64,000 nucleotides of DNA from Streptomyces plumbidurans (GCF_019857225.1 NZ_JAFJSY010000023.1:1-64000), one strand, 5' to 3'; shown: positions 8,683 through 17,653, counted from the stretch's first letter. A program made the numbers and translations. Notes: generated by a model not told the origin, from the letters alone.

Positions 8683-9987
8683 TCAGGCCGTCCGCAGGAA
8701 CCGGTCGAGTACCCGCACACCGAAGTGCAGTGCCCCCACCGGGACCCTTTCATCCACTCCGTGGAACATGGCCTGATAGTCGTAGCCCTCCGGGAGCTTC
8801 AGCGGGGTGTACCCGTAGCCCGTGATGCCGAGGCGGGAGAACTGCTTGGCGTCCGTGCCGCCCGACATGCAGTACGGCACCACATGCCCCTCGGGCGCGA
8901 ACTCCTCGATGGCGGCCCGCATCCTCGCGTACGTCGGCGAGTCGACGGGCGCCTCCAGGGCCACCTCGCGGTGCAGGAACTCCCACTCCACGTCGGGCCC
9001 GGTGAGCCGGTCCAGGGTGGCGCGGAACTCGTCCTCGGCGCCGGGCAGAAAGCGTCCGTCGACGTGGGCGAGGGCCTGTCCGGGGATCACGTTGACCTTG
9101 TAACCGGCGTCCAGCATGGTCGGGTTGGCGCTGTTGCGGACGGTCGACTCGACCAGCTTGGCGGCCGGGCCGAGCTTGCGCAGCAGCCCGTCGACGTCGG
9201 ACAGGTCGGCGTCGAGGCCGTAGACCTCGGCGAGTCCGGCCAGTGCGGCCCGCACGGTCGCGGTGGGCCGCAGCGGCCACTCGTACTCGCCGATGCGGGT
9301 GATGGCGGCCGCGAGGCGGGTGACCGCGTTCTCCTTGTTCACCTTGGAGCCGTGTCCGGCGCGCCCGTGCGCGCTGAGTTTCAGCCAGCCCGTGCCGCGC
9401 TCCCCGGCCGCGAGCGGATAGATCTGCCGGCCGCTGCCGTCGTGGAAGGTGAACGCCCCCGACTCGCTGATGCCCTCGGTGCATCCCTCGAAGAGCTCCG
9501 GGTGCTCGTCGGCCAGGAACCCCGAGCCGTCCCGGGCGCTGTCCTCCTCGTCGGCGGTGAACGCGACGACGACATCGCGGCGGGGCCGGACCCCCTCGCG
9601 CGCCCAGGCCCGCACAAGGGCGAGAATCATCGCGTCCATGTTCTTCATGTCGACCGCGCCGCGCCCCCACACGACGTCGTCGCGGACCTCTCCGGAGAAG
9701 GGGTGCACGCTCCAGTCGTCGGCCTGCGCCGGGACGACGTCGAGGTGACCGTGGACGAGCAGCGCGTCGGCGGACGGGTCGCTCCCCTCGATCCGGGCCA
9801 CCACGTTGGTCCGCCCCTCGGTGCGCTCCAGAAGCGTGGGCTCCAGCCCCGCGCCCGCAAGTTGCTCCGCCGCGTACTCGGCGGCGGGCCGCTCCCGGCA
9901 GTCGCCGCCGCCCCGGTTGGTCGTGTCGATGCGGATGAGATCGGAGGTGAACCGGACGACCTCGTCCAGCGCCTGCTCGTCAGCCAT
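8683..9987 (-). CDS. M20-family metallopeptidase
   Basis: A 434-residue enzyme from the ATG at 9987, with GGAGGAG a few bases upstream; its start overlaps the M55 gene by 8 bp. The di-zinc ligands of the M20 family are visible: H81 and D83 in VHGHLDVVP, D113 in GRGAVDMKN, and the catalytic E147-E148 in TADEEDS. The dimerisation domain lies at about residues 190-310, and the C-terminal MFHGVDERV supplies the last His. It hydrolyses peptides or N-acylated amino acids; the operon with M55, S9 and S66 peptidases suggests intracellular peptide or muropeptide turnover. Confidence 0.9.
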   Translation of the reverse strand: MADEQALDEVVRFTSDLIRIDTTNRGGGDCRERPAAEYAAEQLAGAGLEPTLLERTEGRTNVVARIEGSDPSADALLVHGHLDVVPAQADDWSVHPFSGEVRDDVVWGRGAVDMKNMDAMILALVRAWAREGVRPRRDVVVAFTADEEDSARDGSGFLADEHPELFEGCTEGISESGAFTFHDGSGRQIYPLAAGERGTGWLKLSAHGRAGHGSKVNKENAVTRLAAAITRIGEYEWPLRPTATVRAALAGLAEVYGLDADLSDVDGLLRKLGPAAKLVESTVRNSANPTMLDAGYKVNVIPGQALAHVDGRFLPGAEDEFRATLDRLTGPDVEWEFLHREVALEAPVDSPTYARMRAAIEEFAPEGHVVPYCMSGGTDAKQFSRLGITGYGYTPLKLPEGYDYQAMFHGVDERVPVGALHFGVRVLDRFLRTA

Positions 9988-10813
9988 ACTGCTCCTCCAC
10001 CGCGGCCGAGACGATCGTGGTGACCGCCTTGAAGGTACGGATGCCCTCGTACATGGTGTCGCTGGTGTACGCCACCTTCCGCTCGCCGATCCGTTCCACG
10101 CCCGGCACGACGGTCGCGGAGAGCGCGAGGTGCTCGGCGTCGAACTCCAGCGCCACGGTGAACGGGCCGCCCCGCACCGGCTCCTGACGGACCGCCAGTC
10201 GCGCGGCCTCCTTCGCGGCGGCCCGGATGTCGGCGGCGGTCCTGGCCGGGGTGCGGCATACGGCGGCGTAGCGCGAGACATGGTCCTTGACGGCGACCTT
10301 CAGCGCCTCCGGGGCATAGCCGAGGGCGTCCTCGCAGGCCAGGTCGTCGCCGGTGACGAGGACCACGGGCACGCCGTACTCGGCGACGACGTGCGCGTTC
10401 AGCAAACCCTCGCTGGCCCGTACGTCGTTGAGCCACACGCCGGTGATGGAGTTGGCGAGGTAGGTGTGGGCGAGCACGCCCTCCATCCCGGCGCCCGTGT
10501 GGTAGCCGACGAAGGCGATGCCGTCCACGTCGCCGTGCTGGACGCCCTCCACCATGGACAGGGACTTGTGCCGCCCGGTGAGCATCTCGGTGCGCTCGTC
10601 CAGCTGCTCGAGGAACAGGTTGCGCATGCTCCAGTGGGCCTCGTTGACGACGACCTCGTCCGCGCCGCCGTCGAAGAACCCCAGCACGGCCGCGTTCACG
10701 TCCGAGGTGAACATCGAACGGCACCGCTCCCACTGCGGTGTGCCCGGCAGCACGTCGGCCGGCCAGGTCACCCCCGTGGCGCCCTCCATGTCGGCGCTGA
10801 TCAGGATCTTCAT
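9980..10813 (-). CDS. M55-family D-aminopeptidase (DppA-like)
   Basis: A 277-residue protein from the ATG at 10813 (MKILISADMEGATGVT). The family's zinc ligands are visible: D8 and E10 in SADMEG, H60 in VVNEAHWSM, H105 in VGYHTGAG and a Glu near residue 135. The founding member, Bacillus DppA, is a decameric enzyme that releases D-amino acids from the N-terminus of D-Ala-containing peptides. This is the first gene of the four-peptidase operon, so the operon may process D-amino-acid peptides such as cell-wall fragments. No signal peptide is present. Confidence 0.9.
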   Translation of the reverse strand: MKILISADMEGATGVTWPADVLPGTPQWERCRSMFTSDVNAAVLGFFDGGADEVVVNEAHWSMRNLFLEQLDERTEMLTGRHKSLSMVEGVQHGDVDGIAFVGYHTGAGMEGVLAHTYLANSITGVWLNDVRASEGLLNAHVVAEYGVPVVLVTGDDLACEDALGYAPEALKVAVKDHVSRYAAVCRTPARTAADIRAAAKEAARLAVRQEPVRGGPFTVALEFDAEHLALSATVVPGVERIGERKVAYTSDTMYEGIRTFKAVTTIVSAAVEEQYG

Positions 10814-10864
10814 GGAGCGCCACGTTACGCGCCGCGGGGGAAACCGGCCAGGAAGCCGCCGCTC

Positions 10865-11590
10865 TCAGCCCGTGCGGCCCGCCACCAGCCACTTCGAGGG
10901 CAGCACGATCCGGCTGCCGTCGGGGCCCGACTCCGTGGTCGACAGCGGGAGTTCGCCGCTCGCGAGGACGGTGAGGCCCGCGGCGCGCAGATACCGCGGC
11001 ATCGCGTCGTCGGCCACTTCGCCGGGCGCGATGCCGTGCTGGAAGATCGGTGCGAGCTTGGGCGGCGGTCCCGTGGGGCTCTGCGCCAGGCCCATCAGCA
11101 CGGGCTTGGCGGATTCGGACAGTTCCACGAGGAAGACCCGGCCGCGCTGTCCGACGAGCGCCGCGAGCCCGTCCGCCATGGGCTGCCGGTCGTCCGGTTC
11201 GGCCTGGTGCAGTACGCCGCGCATATAGACGTTGGCGTCGCCGAGTTCGGCGTGCAGCGTCTCCGTCTCGCCCTTCTCCACGGCGTCGAGCACACGGTAG
11301 GTGGCCTGTCCGGCCGGGTCGGCGTGCCGGGCGTGGTCGAGGGCGGCGCCCGACAGGTCGGCGCCGACGACATGCCGGAAGCGCTGGGCGAGGAACCGCG
11401 TCTGGGTGCCGTTGCCGCAGCCGAGGTCCACCATCGCCAGGCCGGGGTCGGCGAGGTGCGGCTCGAACAGCGCCAGGTGGACCCCGACGGTCTCGGCCGG
11501 ATCGGCGTCCCAGAACACCGCCCCCTGCTCCTCGGGCGCCTCACGCCAGAAGCCCTCCCAGGCCTCCCGGTACCGACTCGTCACGCTCAT
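10865..11590 (-). CDS. Class I SAM-dependent methyltransferase
   Basis: A 241-residue protein. I choose the ATG at 11590 (MSVTSRYREAWEGFW), six bases after GGGAG, over the GTG two codons upstream. Motif I, MVDLGCGNGTQTRF, binds S-adenosylmethionine; VVGADLSGAALDHAR follows as motif II, and YMRGVLHQAE as the region before motif IV. The substrate is unknown: family members in streptomycetes methylate small molecules. It lies 51 bp upstream of the peptidase operon on the same strand and could be co-transcribed, but the gap also allows a promoter. Confidence 0.85.
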   Translation of the reverse strand: MSVTSRYREAWEGFWREAPEEQGAVFWDADPAETVGVHLALFEPHLADPGLAMVDLGCGNGTQTRFLAQRFRHVVGADLSGAALDHARHADPAGQATYRVLDAVEKGETETLHAELGDANVYMRGVLHQAEPDDRQPMADGLAALVGQRGRVFLVELSESAKPVLMGLAQSPTGPPPKLAPIFQHGIAPGEVADDAMPRYLRAAGLTVLASGELPLSTTESGPDGSRIVLPSKWLVAGRTG

Positions 11591-11675
11591 GCCCACTCCC
11601 CAGGGTGCGACGATCCCGCCCGTCCGCGCGACGGGCGAGTACGGTCTATCGCGCCCTGGTCACCGCTACAAGCGC

Positions 11676-11716
11676 GGGGCGCATTCCTTCACTCCGCATT
11701 CGAAGGGATGCGCCCC
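11676..11716 (-). terminator. Stem-loop with 15-bp arms downstream of the SpoIIE phosphatase gene
   Basis: GGGGCGCATTCCTTC at 11676-11690 pairs with GAAGGGATGCGCCCC at 11702-11716 with one mismatch across an 11-base loop. It lies about 90 bases beyond the stop of the minus-strand phosphatase gene and before the methyltransferase start, so it fits a factor-independent terminator without a U-tract, as is common in actinobacteria. It could also be part of the methyltransferase promoter region. Confidence 0.55.
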
Positions 11717-11744
11717 TGGTGCGCCCTTCGCACCCCGGAGTCGT

Positions 11745-11818
11745 GATCAGCGCCGCGGATGCGGGATCAGCTCCACGGATGCGGGATCAGCTCCGCGGAT
11801 GCGGGATCAGCGCCGTGG
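11745..11818. repeat. Tandem repeat, 20-bp unit, about 3.5 copies, beginning at a stop codon
   Basis: Units start at 11745, 11765 and 11785, with a partial unit at 11805. Each reads GATCAGC, two variable bases around CC, then CGGATGCGG. The partial unit contains the TGA stop of the minus-strand phosphatase (stop at 11807-11809), so the array looks like repeated copies of that gene's end. Every unit carries the same GCTGATC on the minus strand, and 20 bp is not a multiple of three, so the repeated TGAs fall in all three frames. Confidence 0.85.
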
Positions 11819-14302
11819 CAGGGTCAGTTCGCACCACACGGTCTTGCCCGTCTTCGTGCGGCTGGTGCCCCACTCCCGGGAGAGAGTGCTCACCACGCGC
11901 AGCCCGCGCCCGAACTCGTCGGCCGGACCGGCGTTGCGCAGCGTCGGCAGGTCGTGGTCGTCGTCCTCCACCTCGAACAGCAGGTGGTCGCCCCGGACCA
12001 GCCGCAGTGCGACGGGGCGGCTGTGGGAGTGCCGTACGGCATTGGTGACGAGTTCGCTGACCATCAGCTCGGCGGTGGGGACGAGCCCGGCGAGCCCCCA
12101 GTCGTGGAGCTGTTCCCGGACGACGGCACGCGCGCGTGCGACCTCGATCGGGTCGAGGGCGAGACGCCACTCGGCCACGTCGTCGGCCGCGACGCCGTTG
12201 AGCCGTGCCATCAGCAGCGCCACGTCGTCCTTGCGGCCGCCGCGGGTGTTCAGGGCGCGGATGATCCGGTCGCAGGCGTCGTCCATGGAGGCGGCGGGAT
12301 GCGCCGCGGACTCGCAGAGCGTCGCCAGGCCCACGGCGATGTCCTCGCCGCGCACCTCGACCAGCCCGTCGGTGCACATCACCAGCCGGTCGCCGGGCCG
12401 CACGGACACGCGTGCCGCCTCGAAGGCCACCCCGCCGACCCCTATCGGCGCGCCCGTCGGCAGTTCGAGCAGCTCGCTGCGGCCGTCGGCGGCACGGACC
12501 AGGACGGGCGGGATGTGACCGGCGTTGGCGATCTGCAGCTCGCCGGCGATCGGATCGTAGACGGCGTACAGACAGGTCGCGAGGTAGTTGTCGCCGAGCC
12601 GCTGGGCGAGGTCGTCGAGATTGCGCAGGAGCTGGGCGGGCGGCAGGTCCAGGGCGGCCATGGTCTGCACGGCCGTACGCAACTGGCCCATCATCGCGGC
12701 GGAGTTGAGGCCGTGCCCCATGACGTCGCCGACGACCAGCGCGGTGCGGGCGCCGGGCAGCTTCACCGAGTCGAACCAGTCGCCGCCGACCCGGCCCAGC
12801 AGCGTGCCGGGCAGATAGCGGGTGGCGATGTCGCAGCCCGCCATGCGCGGCGGGATGTGCGGCAGCATGCTGTCCTGGAGGGTCTCGGCGACACTCTCCT
12901 GGTAGGTGTACATGCGCGCGTTGTCGAGCACGAGGCCCGCACGGGCGGCGAGTTCGGCGCCCGTGACCCGGTCCATGTCGTTGAACTCGACGCGCTCCGG
13001 GTGGCGCAGCAGGATCATGAAGCCGAGCACGACGTTACGGGCCTTGAGCGGCACGACCAGCATGGAGCGGTTGGTGATCAGCGGCCGGATGTCGCGCTTC
13101 TCGAACTGCGAGGCGATGGCGTGGCCCATCTCCTCGCTGATCCGGGGCACGAGCACGGGCTCGCCGCTGGTCATGCACTGGAAGAACGGCGTGTGCGCCG
13201 GAAAGGGCATGGCCTCGCCGACCGGCACGACGTCGTCCCAGCGGCCGGGTTCGTCGGTGTGCTCCAGGGCCACTCGGTGCCACATGGTGGTGGTGTCCGG
13301 GACGCCGTCGGGGAACCCCTCGCCGGCGACCACCTGTTCGCGCAGATAGGTCCCGGCGACGTCCGTGAAGCGCGGCACGACGGCCCTGCTCACCTCGACG
13401 ATGGTCCGGGACAGGTCGAGGGAGGTGCCGATCCGGGCGCTGACCTCGTTGAGGAACTCCAGGTGTTCCCGTACGGCGGCGTACTCGAGGTCCTGGGCCT
13501 CGTCGGCCGCCTCCTGCGGCACAGCCAGACCCTCGGCCGCCGCCCGCGCGGCCAGCTCGCGGCGGGCCTTGCGCTCGGCGCGCCGCGGCACACCCCAGTC
13601 GGGGGTGACCGGCACCCGGTCGCTCTGGCTGAACTCCAGCACGGGGTAGCCCAGTTCGAGGACCTGCGCGACGATGCGGGCGCTCTCGTCGACGCTCATG
13701 CTGGGCAGGATCTCGGGCAGCCTGCGGGCCAGCTGCTCGGCGCCGGGGAAGTCGGTGTGCAGGGCGAAGCCGGGCGCGATCCGCTCGAAGGCCATGTCGG
13801 CGGCGCCGCCGTCGGGATCGTCCTGGCGCAGCCCGTTGGCGTCCGCGGCGAGCACCAGCAGCCGCTCACTCCCCGGGCCCACCAGGGGGTACGCCCACCA
13901 CAGCACGTCCACGCGCGCGTGCTCCGGTTCGGGGGCGGGCACGGTGAGGCGGGCGCGGCCCGCCGCCGGGTAGGAGAGCCTGCCGTCGAGGGAGGATTCG
14001 AGGTCGGGCCCGAGTCCGTCGTAGACGGCGTACGCCCCGTACGGCGTGAGGTCGTCGGGCTCGGGCAGGGCGCCGGAGACGGGCAGCAGGTCGACCGCCG
14101 AGCGGCCGAGCGCCTCCTCCTTGGGGACCCCGAACAGCCGTCCCGCGCCGCGGCTCCAGTGGGAGACCAGGCCGTCGCGGTCGGCCACGACCACGGCCAG
14201 CGGGATGCGGCCGACCGCGACGGATTCCGTCGCCGTGCCGCTCCCGGTTCCGCGGGCGGGAGGGGTGTCCCTCCCGGTGCCACGGTCGGTGCCGTACTCC
14301 AT
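11807..14302 (-). CDS. PAS/GAF-SpoIIE phosphatase with C-terminal anti-sigma-type ATPase domain
   Basis: An 831-residue protein from the ATG at 14302 (MEYGTDRGTG), which follows a GGAGGGAGG site. A PAS-like domain lies at about 30-180 (VVVADRDGLVSHWSRGAGRLFG), a GAF domain at about 280-440, and a PP2C/SpoIIE phosphatase at about 460-660 with the metal-binding motifs GGDWFDS and VVGDVMGHG, GHIPPVL and MCTDGLVEVRG. A histidine-kinase-like ATPase domain of RsbW type fills 680-831 (ELVTNAVRHS, FGRGLRVVS). Such proteins dephosphorylate anti-anti-sigma factors and switch partner sigma regulation; here phosphatase and kinase-like domains are in one chain. No transmembrane segment, so the sensor input is cytoplasmic. 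Confidence 0.92.
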   Translation of the reverse strand: MEYGTDRGTGRDTPPARGTGSGTATESVAVGRIPLAVVVADRDGLVSHWSRGAGRLFGVPKEEALGRSAVDLLPVSGALPEPDDLTPYGAYAVYDGLGPDLESSLDGRLSYPAAGRARLTVPAPEPEHARVDVLWWAYPLVGPGSERLLVLAADANGLRQDDPDGGAADMAFERIAPGFALHTDFPGAEQLARRLPEILPSMSVDESARIVAQVLELGYPVLEFSQSDRVPVTPDWGVPRRAERKARRELAARAAAEGLAVPQEAADEAQDLEYAAVREHLEFLNEVSARIGTSLDLSRTIVEVSRAVVPRFTDVAGTYLREQVVAGEGFPDGVPDTTTMWHRVALEHTDEPGRWDDVVPVGEAMPFPAHTPFFQCMTSGEPVLVPRISEEMGHAIASQFEKRDIRPLITNRSMLVVPLKARNVVLGFMILLRHPERVEFNDMDRVTGAELAARAGLVLDNARMYTYQESVAETLQDSMLPHIPPRMAGCDIATRYLPGTLLGRVGGDWFDSVKLPGARTALVVGDVMGHGLNSAAMMGQLRTAVQTMAALDLPPAQLLRNLDDLAQRLGDNYLATCLYAVYDPIAGELQIANAGHIPPVLVRAADGRSELLELPTGAPIGVGGVAFEAARVSVRPGDRLVMCTDGLVEVRGEDIAVGLATLCESAAHPAASMDDACDRIIRALNTRGGRKDDVALLMARLNGVAADDVAEWRLALDPIEVARARAVVREQLHDWGLAGLVPTAELMVSELVTNAVRHSHSRPVALRLVRGDHLLFEVEDDDHDLPTLRNAGPADEFGRGLRVVSTLSREWGTSRTKTGKTVWCELTLPRR

Positions 14303-14488
14303 GGCCCAGGGCCTCCCTCCCCCACGGCTTCGCAAGATCTGTGCCGCCTGCTCCACCGTACGGCCCCGGTCGGAGGCGATGTGCGGCAATGCGGGAATTG
14401 GTGCGGCGGTGGCGTGCCCCCGCGCGCGGGGCGCGTGCGCAGGGGGCGCCGGGCCGACCCGGATGTGACCGGCGCGGGTGGGTTCCCG

Positions 14489-16879
14489 TCAGTCCTCGTG
14501 CCCCAACTGCAGGTCCCGCTCGGTCCGTCCGCCTCCCGCGACCTGGAGCACGGTGGCGACAGGCGGGTAGCCCGCGGCGATGACGGTGTACTCGCCGGAG
14601 GAGAGATCGACGAACCGGAACGTTCCGTCGGGTCCGGTGGTGAGCGTGTCCACGACGTTGCCCGCCGCATCGAGCAGCGTCACGCGCGCGTCCTCGACGG
14701 GCCGTCCGCCGCTCGCCCGTACGGTGCCGCGCAGCACGGCGCCGCCCGCGAGCTCGACGTCCTGGCGGGTCTCCCGGGCGGCCTGGACGCTGACGGGGAG
14801 CGCGGCGGGACGGAAGGCGGGCGCGCTGGCGGCGAGGGTGTACTCGCCCGCGACCAGCTCGGTGATGACGTAACCGCCCTCGCGTGCGCTGCGGGTGGTG
14901 GCGACGACCTCGCCGTGCACATTGGTGAGCGTCACGGTGGCGTCCCGCACGGGACTGCCGTCGGCGGTCAGCACGGTGCCGGCGAGGCGTCCGGCGCCGC
15001 CGAGGACGACGTCCAGTTCGACGGGGCGCTCGCCGACGGTGACGGAGACGGCCTGCGGCTGGTGGCCGCCCGCGGCGGCGATGAGGACGTAGGAGCCCGG
15101 GCCGGGCGTGGACAGTGCGTACCGTCCGTCCTCGCCGCTCGCGCCCCGGCCGATCTGCACTCCCGCCACGTCGATGAGCGTGAGCGCCGCGCGCGGGACC
15201 ACGGTTCCGTCGGGGTGCTGCACCGTGCCGCAGACGGGGATGCCGGCGGAGTGGGGCGAACGGGCCTGCGGCACCGTGATGTTCAGGGGCTCCGATTCGG
15301 CCGCGTGAGGGGACGCTGCGCTGTTCAAGAGGGGGATCTCCTTGAGGAAGAAGGCGATGACGAGGCCGAGGGCCAGTACCGGCACCAGGTAGAGGAAGAT
15401 CCGGGGCATGGCGTCGGCGTACGCCCGGATGTAGTCGTCGCGCAGCGGCGCGGGCAGCGCGTGGACGAGCTGCGGGGTGATGGACTCGGGGTCGGGCAGG
15501 CGCTCACCCGCGCGCGTGGGCAGCCTCTTCGCGAGGGCGTCGGTGAGCCGGTGCGCGAAGAGGGTGCCGAAGATCGCGGCTCCGACGCTGCCGCCGATCT
15601 GCCGGAAGTAGTTGTTGGCGCTGGTGGCCGTGCCGAGGTCGGCGGGGCGCACGGAGTTCTGCACGGCGAGGACCAGGACCGGCATCACCATGCCGATGCC
15701 GGCGCCGAGGACCGCCATCCAGATGCTGTAGTGCAGCCGGGGCGTGTCGGCCTGGAGCCGGGACAGCAGCCACATGCCGAGCACGGAGACGGCGCTGCCG
15801 AGCATGGGGTAGATCTTGTAGCGCCCGGTGTGGCTGATGAGCTGCCCGGAGATGATCGAGGCGCCGACGATGCCACCCATCATGGGCAGCATCAGCAGAC
15901 CCGACTCGGTGGCGGAGGCCCCGTCGACCATCTGCAGGAACGTCGGCAGATAGCTGGCGGCGCCGAACAGCGCGACGCCGATCACCAGGCCCACCAGGCC
16001 GGTGACGTTGAAGACGGAGTCCCTGAACAGCCGGAGCGGGATGAGGGGTTCGGCGGCGAAGTGCTCGGCGACGACGAAGAGCACCGTGGCGGCCAGCGCC
16101 GCGGCCCCGAGCCCGAGGATGACGCGTGAGCCCCAGGCGTACTCGGTGCCGCCCCAACTGGTCAGCAGGACCAGGCAGGTTGATGCGGCGGCGAGCAGCA
16201 GCGCACCGAGGATGTCGAGCCGTGGCCTGGTTTTCGGCCTCGGCAGTTTCAGTACGACGGTGACGACGGCGAGCGTGAGGAGGCCGAAGGGGACGTTGAA
16301 GTAGAAGCACCAGCGCCAGGAGAGGTGGTCGGTGAAGTAGCCGCCGAGCAGTGGGCCGGCGACGGACGCGAGGCCGAACGCGGCGCCGATCAGGCCCATG
16401 AAGCGGCCCCTGCGGCGGGGCGGCACGATGTCCGCGATGATCGCCTGCACGCCGATCATGAGCCCGCCCGCGCCGACGCCCTGGACCGCGCGGAAGGCGA
16501 TCAGCTGGTCCATGGACTGCGCCCGGCCCGCGAGCGCGGCGCCGATCACGAAGATGACGATGGCGAACTGGAAGACGCCCTTGCGGCCGAGCAGATCGCC
16601 GAGCTTGCCGTAGATCGGGAGCCCGACGGTGGCGGTGAGCAGATACGCGGTGATCGCCCAGGACATCCGGTCCAGGCCGTGCAGCTCGCCGACGATCTTC
16701 GGGAGCGCGGTGGCGACGATCATCTGCTCCAGGGCGGCGAGCAGCAGGGCCAGCATCAGCCCGAGGAAGACCAACCGCACCCGGCGCGGGCTCAGTTCGG
16801 CCGGAACGGCCGGTGCGGCGGCGGGGGCCCGCACAGGTGCCGGCGCCGCTTCCCGGTGCACCAGAGTCGTCCCGCCCAC
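14489..16879 (-). CDS. DHA2-type MFS drug exporter with C-terminal carboxypeptidase-regulatory-like repeats
   Basis: A 796-residue protein from the GTG at 16879 with GGGAG upstream. Residues 30-510 carry about 14 hydrophobic segments of an EmrB/QacA exporter: motif A GKLGDLLGRKGVFQ, motif C GPLLGGYFT. The remaining 270 residues are soluble and contain three copies of a beta-sandwich module of about 80 residues (patterns G-T-V-x-x-x-D-G-x-x-V-x-x-A-x-V-T-L-x-D/N then G-x-Y-x-x-x-x-L-x-x-G-x-Y-x-L/V), the CarboxypepD_reg/Cna-B fold. With an even number of helices both ends should be cytoplasmic, so the repeats probably face the cytoplasm. Substrate unknown. Confidence 0.88.
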   Translation of the reverse strand: MGGTTLVHREAAPAPVRAPAAAPAVPAELSPRRVRLVFLGLMLALLLAALEQMIVATALPKIVGELHGLDRMSWAITAYLLTATVGLPIYGKLGDLLGRKGVFQFAIVIFVIGAALAGRAQSMDQLIAFRAVQGVGAGGLMIGVQAIIADIVPPRRRGRFMGLIGAAFGLASVAGPLLGGYFTDHLSWRWCFYFNVPFGLLTLAVVTVVLKLPRPKTRPRLDILGALLLAAASTCLVLLTSWGGTEYAWGSRVILGLGAAALAATVLFVVAEHFAAEPLIPLRLFRDSVFNVTGLVGLVIGVALFGAASYLPTFLQMVDGASATESGLLMLPMMGGIVGASIISGQLISHTGRYKIYPMLGSAVSVLGMWLLSRLQADTPRLHYSIWMAVLGAGIGMVMPVLVLAVQNSVRPADLGTATSANNYFRQIGGSVGAAIFGTLFAHRLTDALAKRLPTRAGERLPDPESITPQLVHALPAPLRDDYIRAYADAMPRIFLYLVPVLALGLVIAFFLKEIPLLNSAASPHAAESEPLNITVPQARSPHSAGIPVCGTVQHPDGTVVPRAALTLIDVAGVQIGRGASGEDGRYALSTPGPGSYVLIAAAGGHQPQAVSVTVGERPVELDVVLGGAGRLAGTVLTADGSPVRDATVTLTNVHGEVVATTRSAREGGYVITELVAGEYTLAASAPAFRPAALPVSVQAARETRQDVELAGGAVLRGTVRASGGRPVEDARVTLLDAAGNVVDTLTTGPDGTFRFVDLSSGEYTVIAAGYPPVATVLQVAGGGRTERDLQLGHED

Positions 16880-17062
16880 GTACCGCTCCCCTCGTCACGC
16901 TGCCACGCAATTCCCGCGTAAGGCGACAACTGCGAGCAAGCGCGACGAGTTACGGCGAACCGGAGCGATCCCTGCAGATCCACTCGATCCGGTGAGAGGG
17001 TCAACGCCCCCTGCGCACCGGGGACTTATTCCTCGTACCGGGAGTTCCTCGTGGCGGTGGGA

Positions 17063-17506
17063 CTACTTCTCGACCTCGGTGGCGAGCCTGGCGAGCACGG
17101 CGTCGTAGATCCGGCCCAGGCCCTTGGGGGCGAAGGTCTTCTCGAAGAAGCCGCCGATGCCGCCGGCGCCGTTCCACACGGTGGTCACGACGACCCGGGA
17201 GCTGCCCTCGCCGGCCGGGGTGACCCGCCAGGTGGTGACCATGGAGGAGTTGCGGTCCTTCTCGACGAGTTCGCCGTCGGTGGGCTCGCTGACCTCCAGG
17301 AGGCAGTCGCGCACCCGCTTGCTGGTGGCCTGGAGCTTCCAGTGGACGAGGGTGCCCTCGCCGTCACCGCCCTCGCGCACCTCGTACTCGCTGAAGTGCT
17401 CGGGCAGCAGCTTCGCGCGCGTGCCGCTGTAGTCGGCGAGGGCGTCGAACACCTTCTCCGCGTCTGCTGCGACGACCCGCTCGGTAGTCGCCTCGACCTG
17501 CGCCAT
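17063..17506 (-). CDS. SRPBCC (START-like) family protein
   Basis: A 147-residue protein from the ATG at 17506, with GGAGGAAC just upstream. The opening MAQVEATTERVVAADAEKVFDALADY is the usual start of the helix-grip fold, and the C-terminal NGAGGIGGFFEKTFAPKGL forms the long terminal helix that closes the ligand cavity. These proteins bind lipids or polyketides, act as cyclases or serve as small-molecule carriers; no specific function can be read here. It diverges from the radical SAM gene. Confidence 0.85.
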   Translation of the reverse strand: MAQVEATTERVVAADAEKVFDALADYSGTRAKLLPEHFSEYEVREGGDGEGTLVHWKLQATSKRVRDCLLEVSEPTDGELVEKDRNSSMVTTWRVTPAGEGSSRVVVTTVWNGAGGIGGFFEKTFAPKGLGRIYDAVLARLATEVEK

Positions 17507-17637
17507 CGGTTCCTCCAGGACTTGCGTTCTCGGGCTTGGGGCAAGCCAACCACCCCCGCCCACGGCCGCCCAAATCGGGGTGCCCCCGGCGTTCGAAGGA
17601 AGCGCGCCCGCCCACCGAAGTGCCCTTGCACGGGAAA

Positions 17638-17653
17638 TCGAACACGTGTTTCA
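17638..17653. promoter_or_regulatory. LexA/SOS-box-like site upstream of the radical SAM gene
   Basis: TCGAACACGTGTTTCA matches 10 of 12 fixed positions of the actinobacterial SOS box TCGAAC-N4-GTTCGA, with a perfect AACACGTGTT core. It lies 31 bases before the ATG of the Rv2578c-like gene and 132 bases from the SRPBCC start on the other strand. The two mismatches are both in the right half-site. Binding by LexA is inference. Confidence 0.45.

Noticed and set aside
6643..10023. A 1126-codon plus-strand open frame
   Set aside because: Antisense to the S9 and M20 peptidase genes, whose catalytic motifs are intact.
14303..14389. TTG-started 29-residue extension of the SpoIIE phosphatase
   Set aside because: The ATG at 14302 has a GGAGGGAGG site; the extension does not resemble a domain.
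11759..16129. A 1456-codon plus-strand open frame
   Set aside because: It is antisense to the SpoIIE phosphatase and MFS genes, which have clear domains and motifs; long antisense frames are expected at this GC content.
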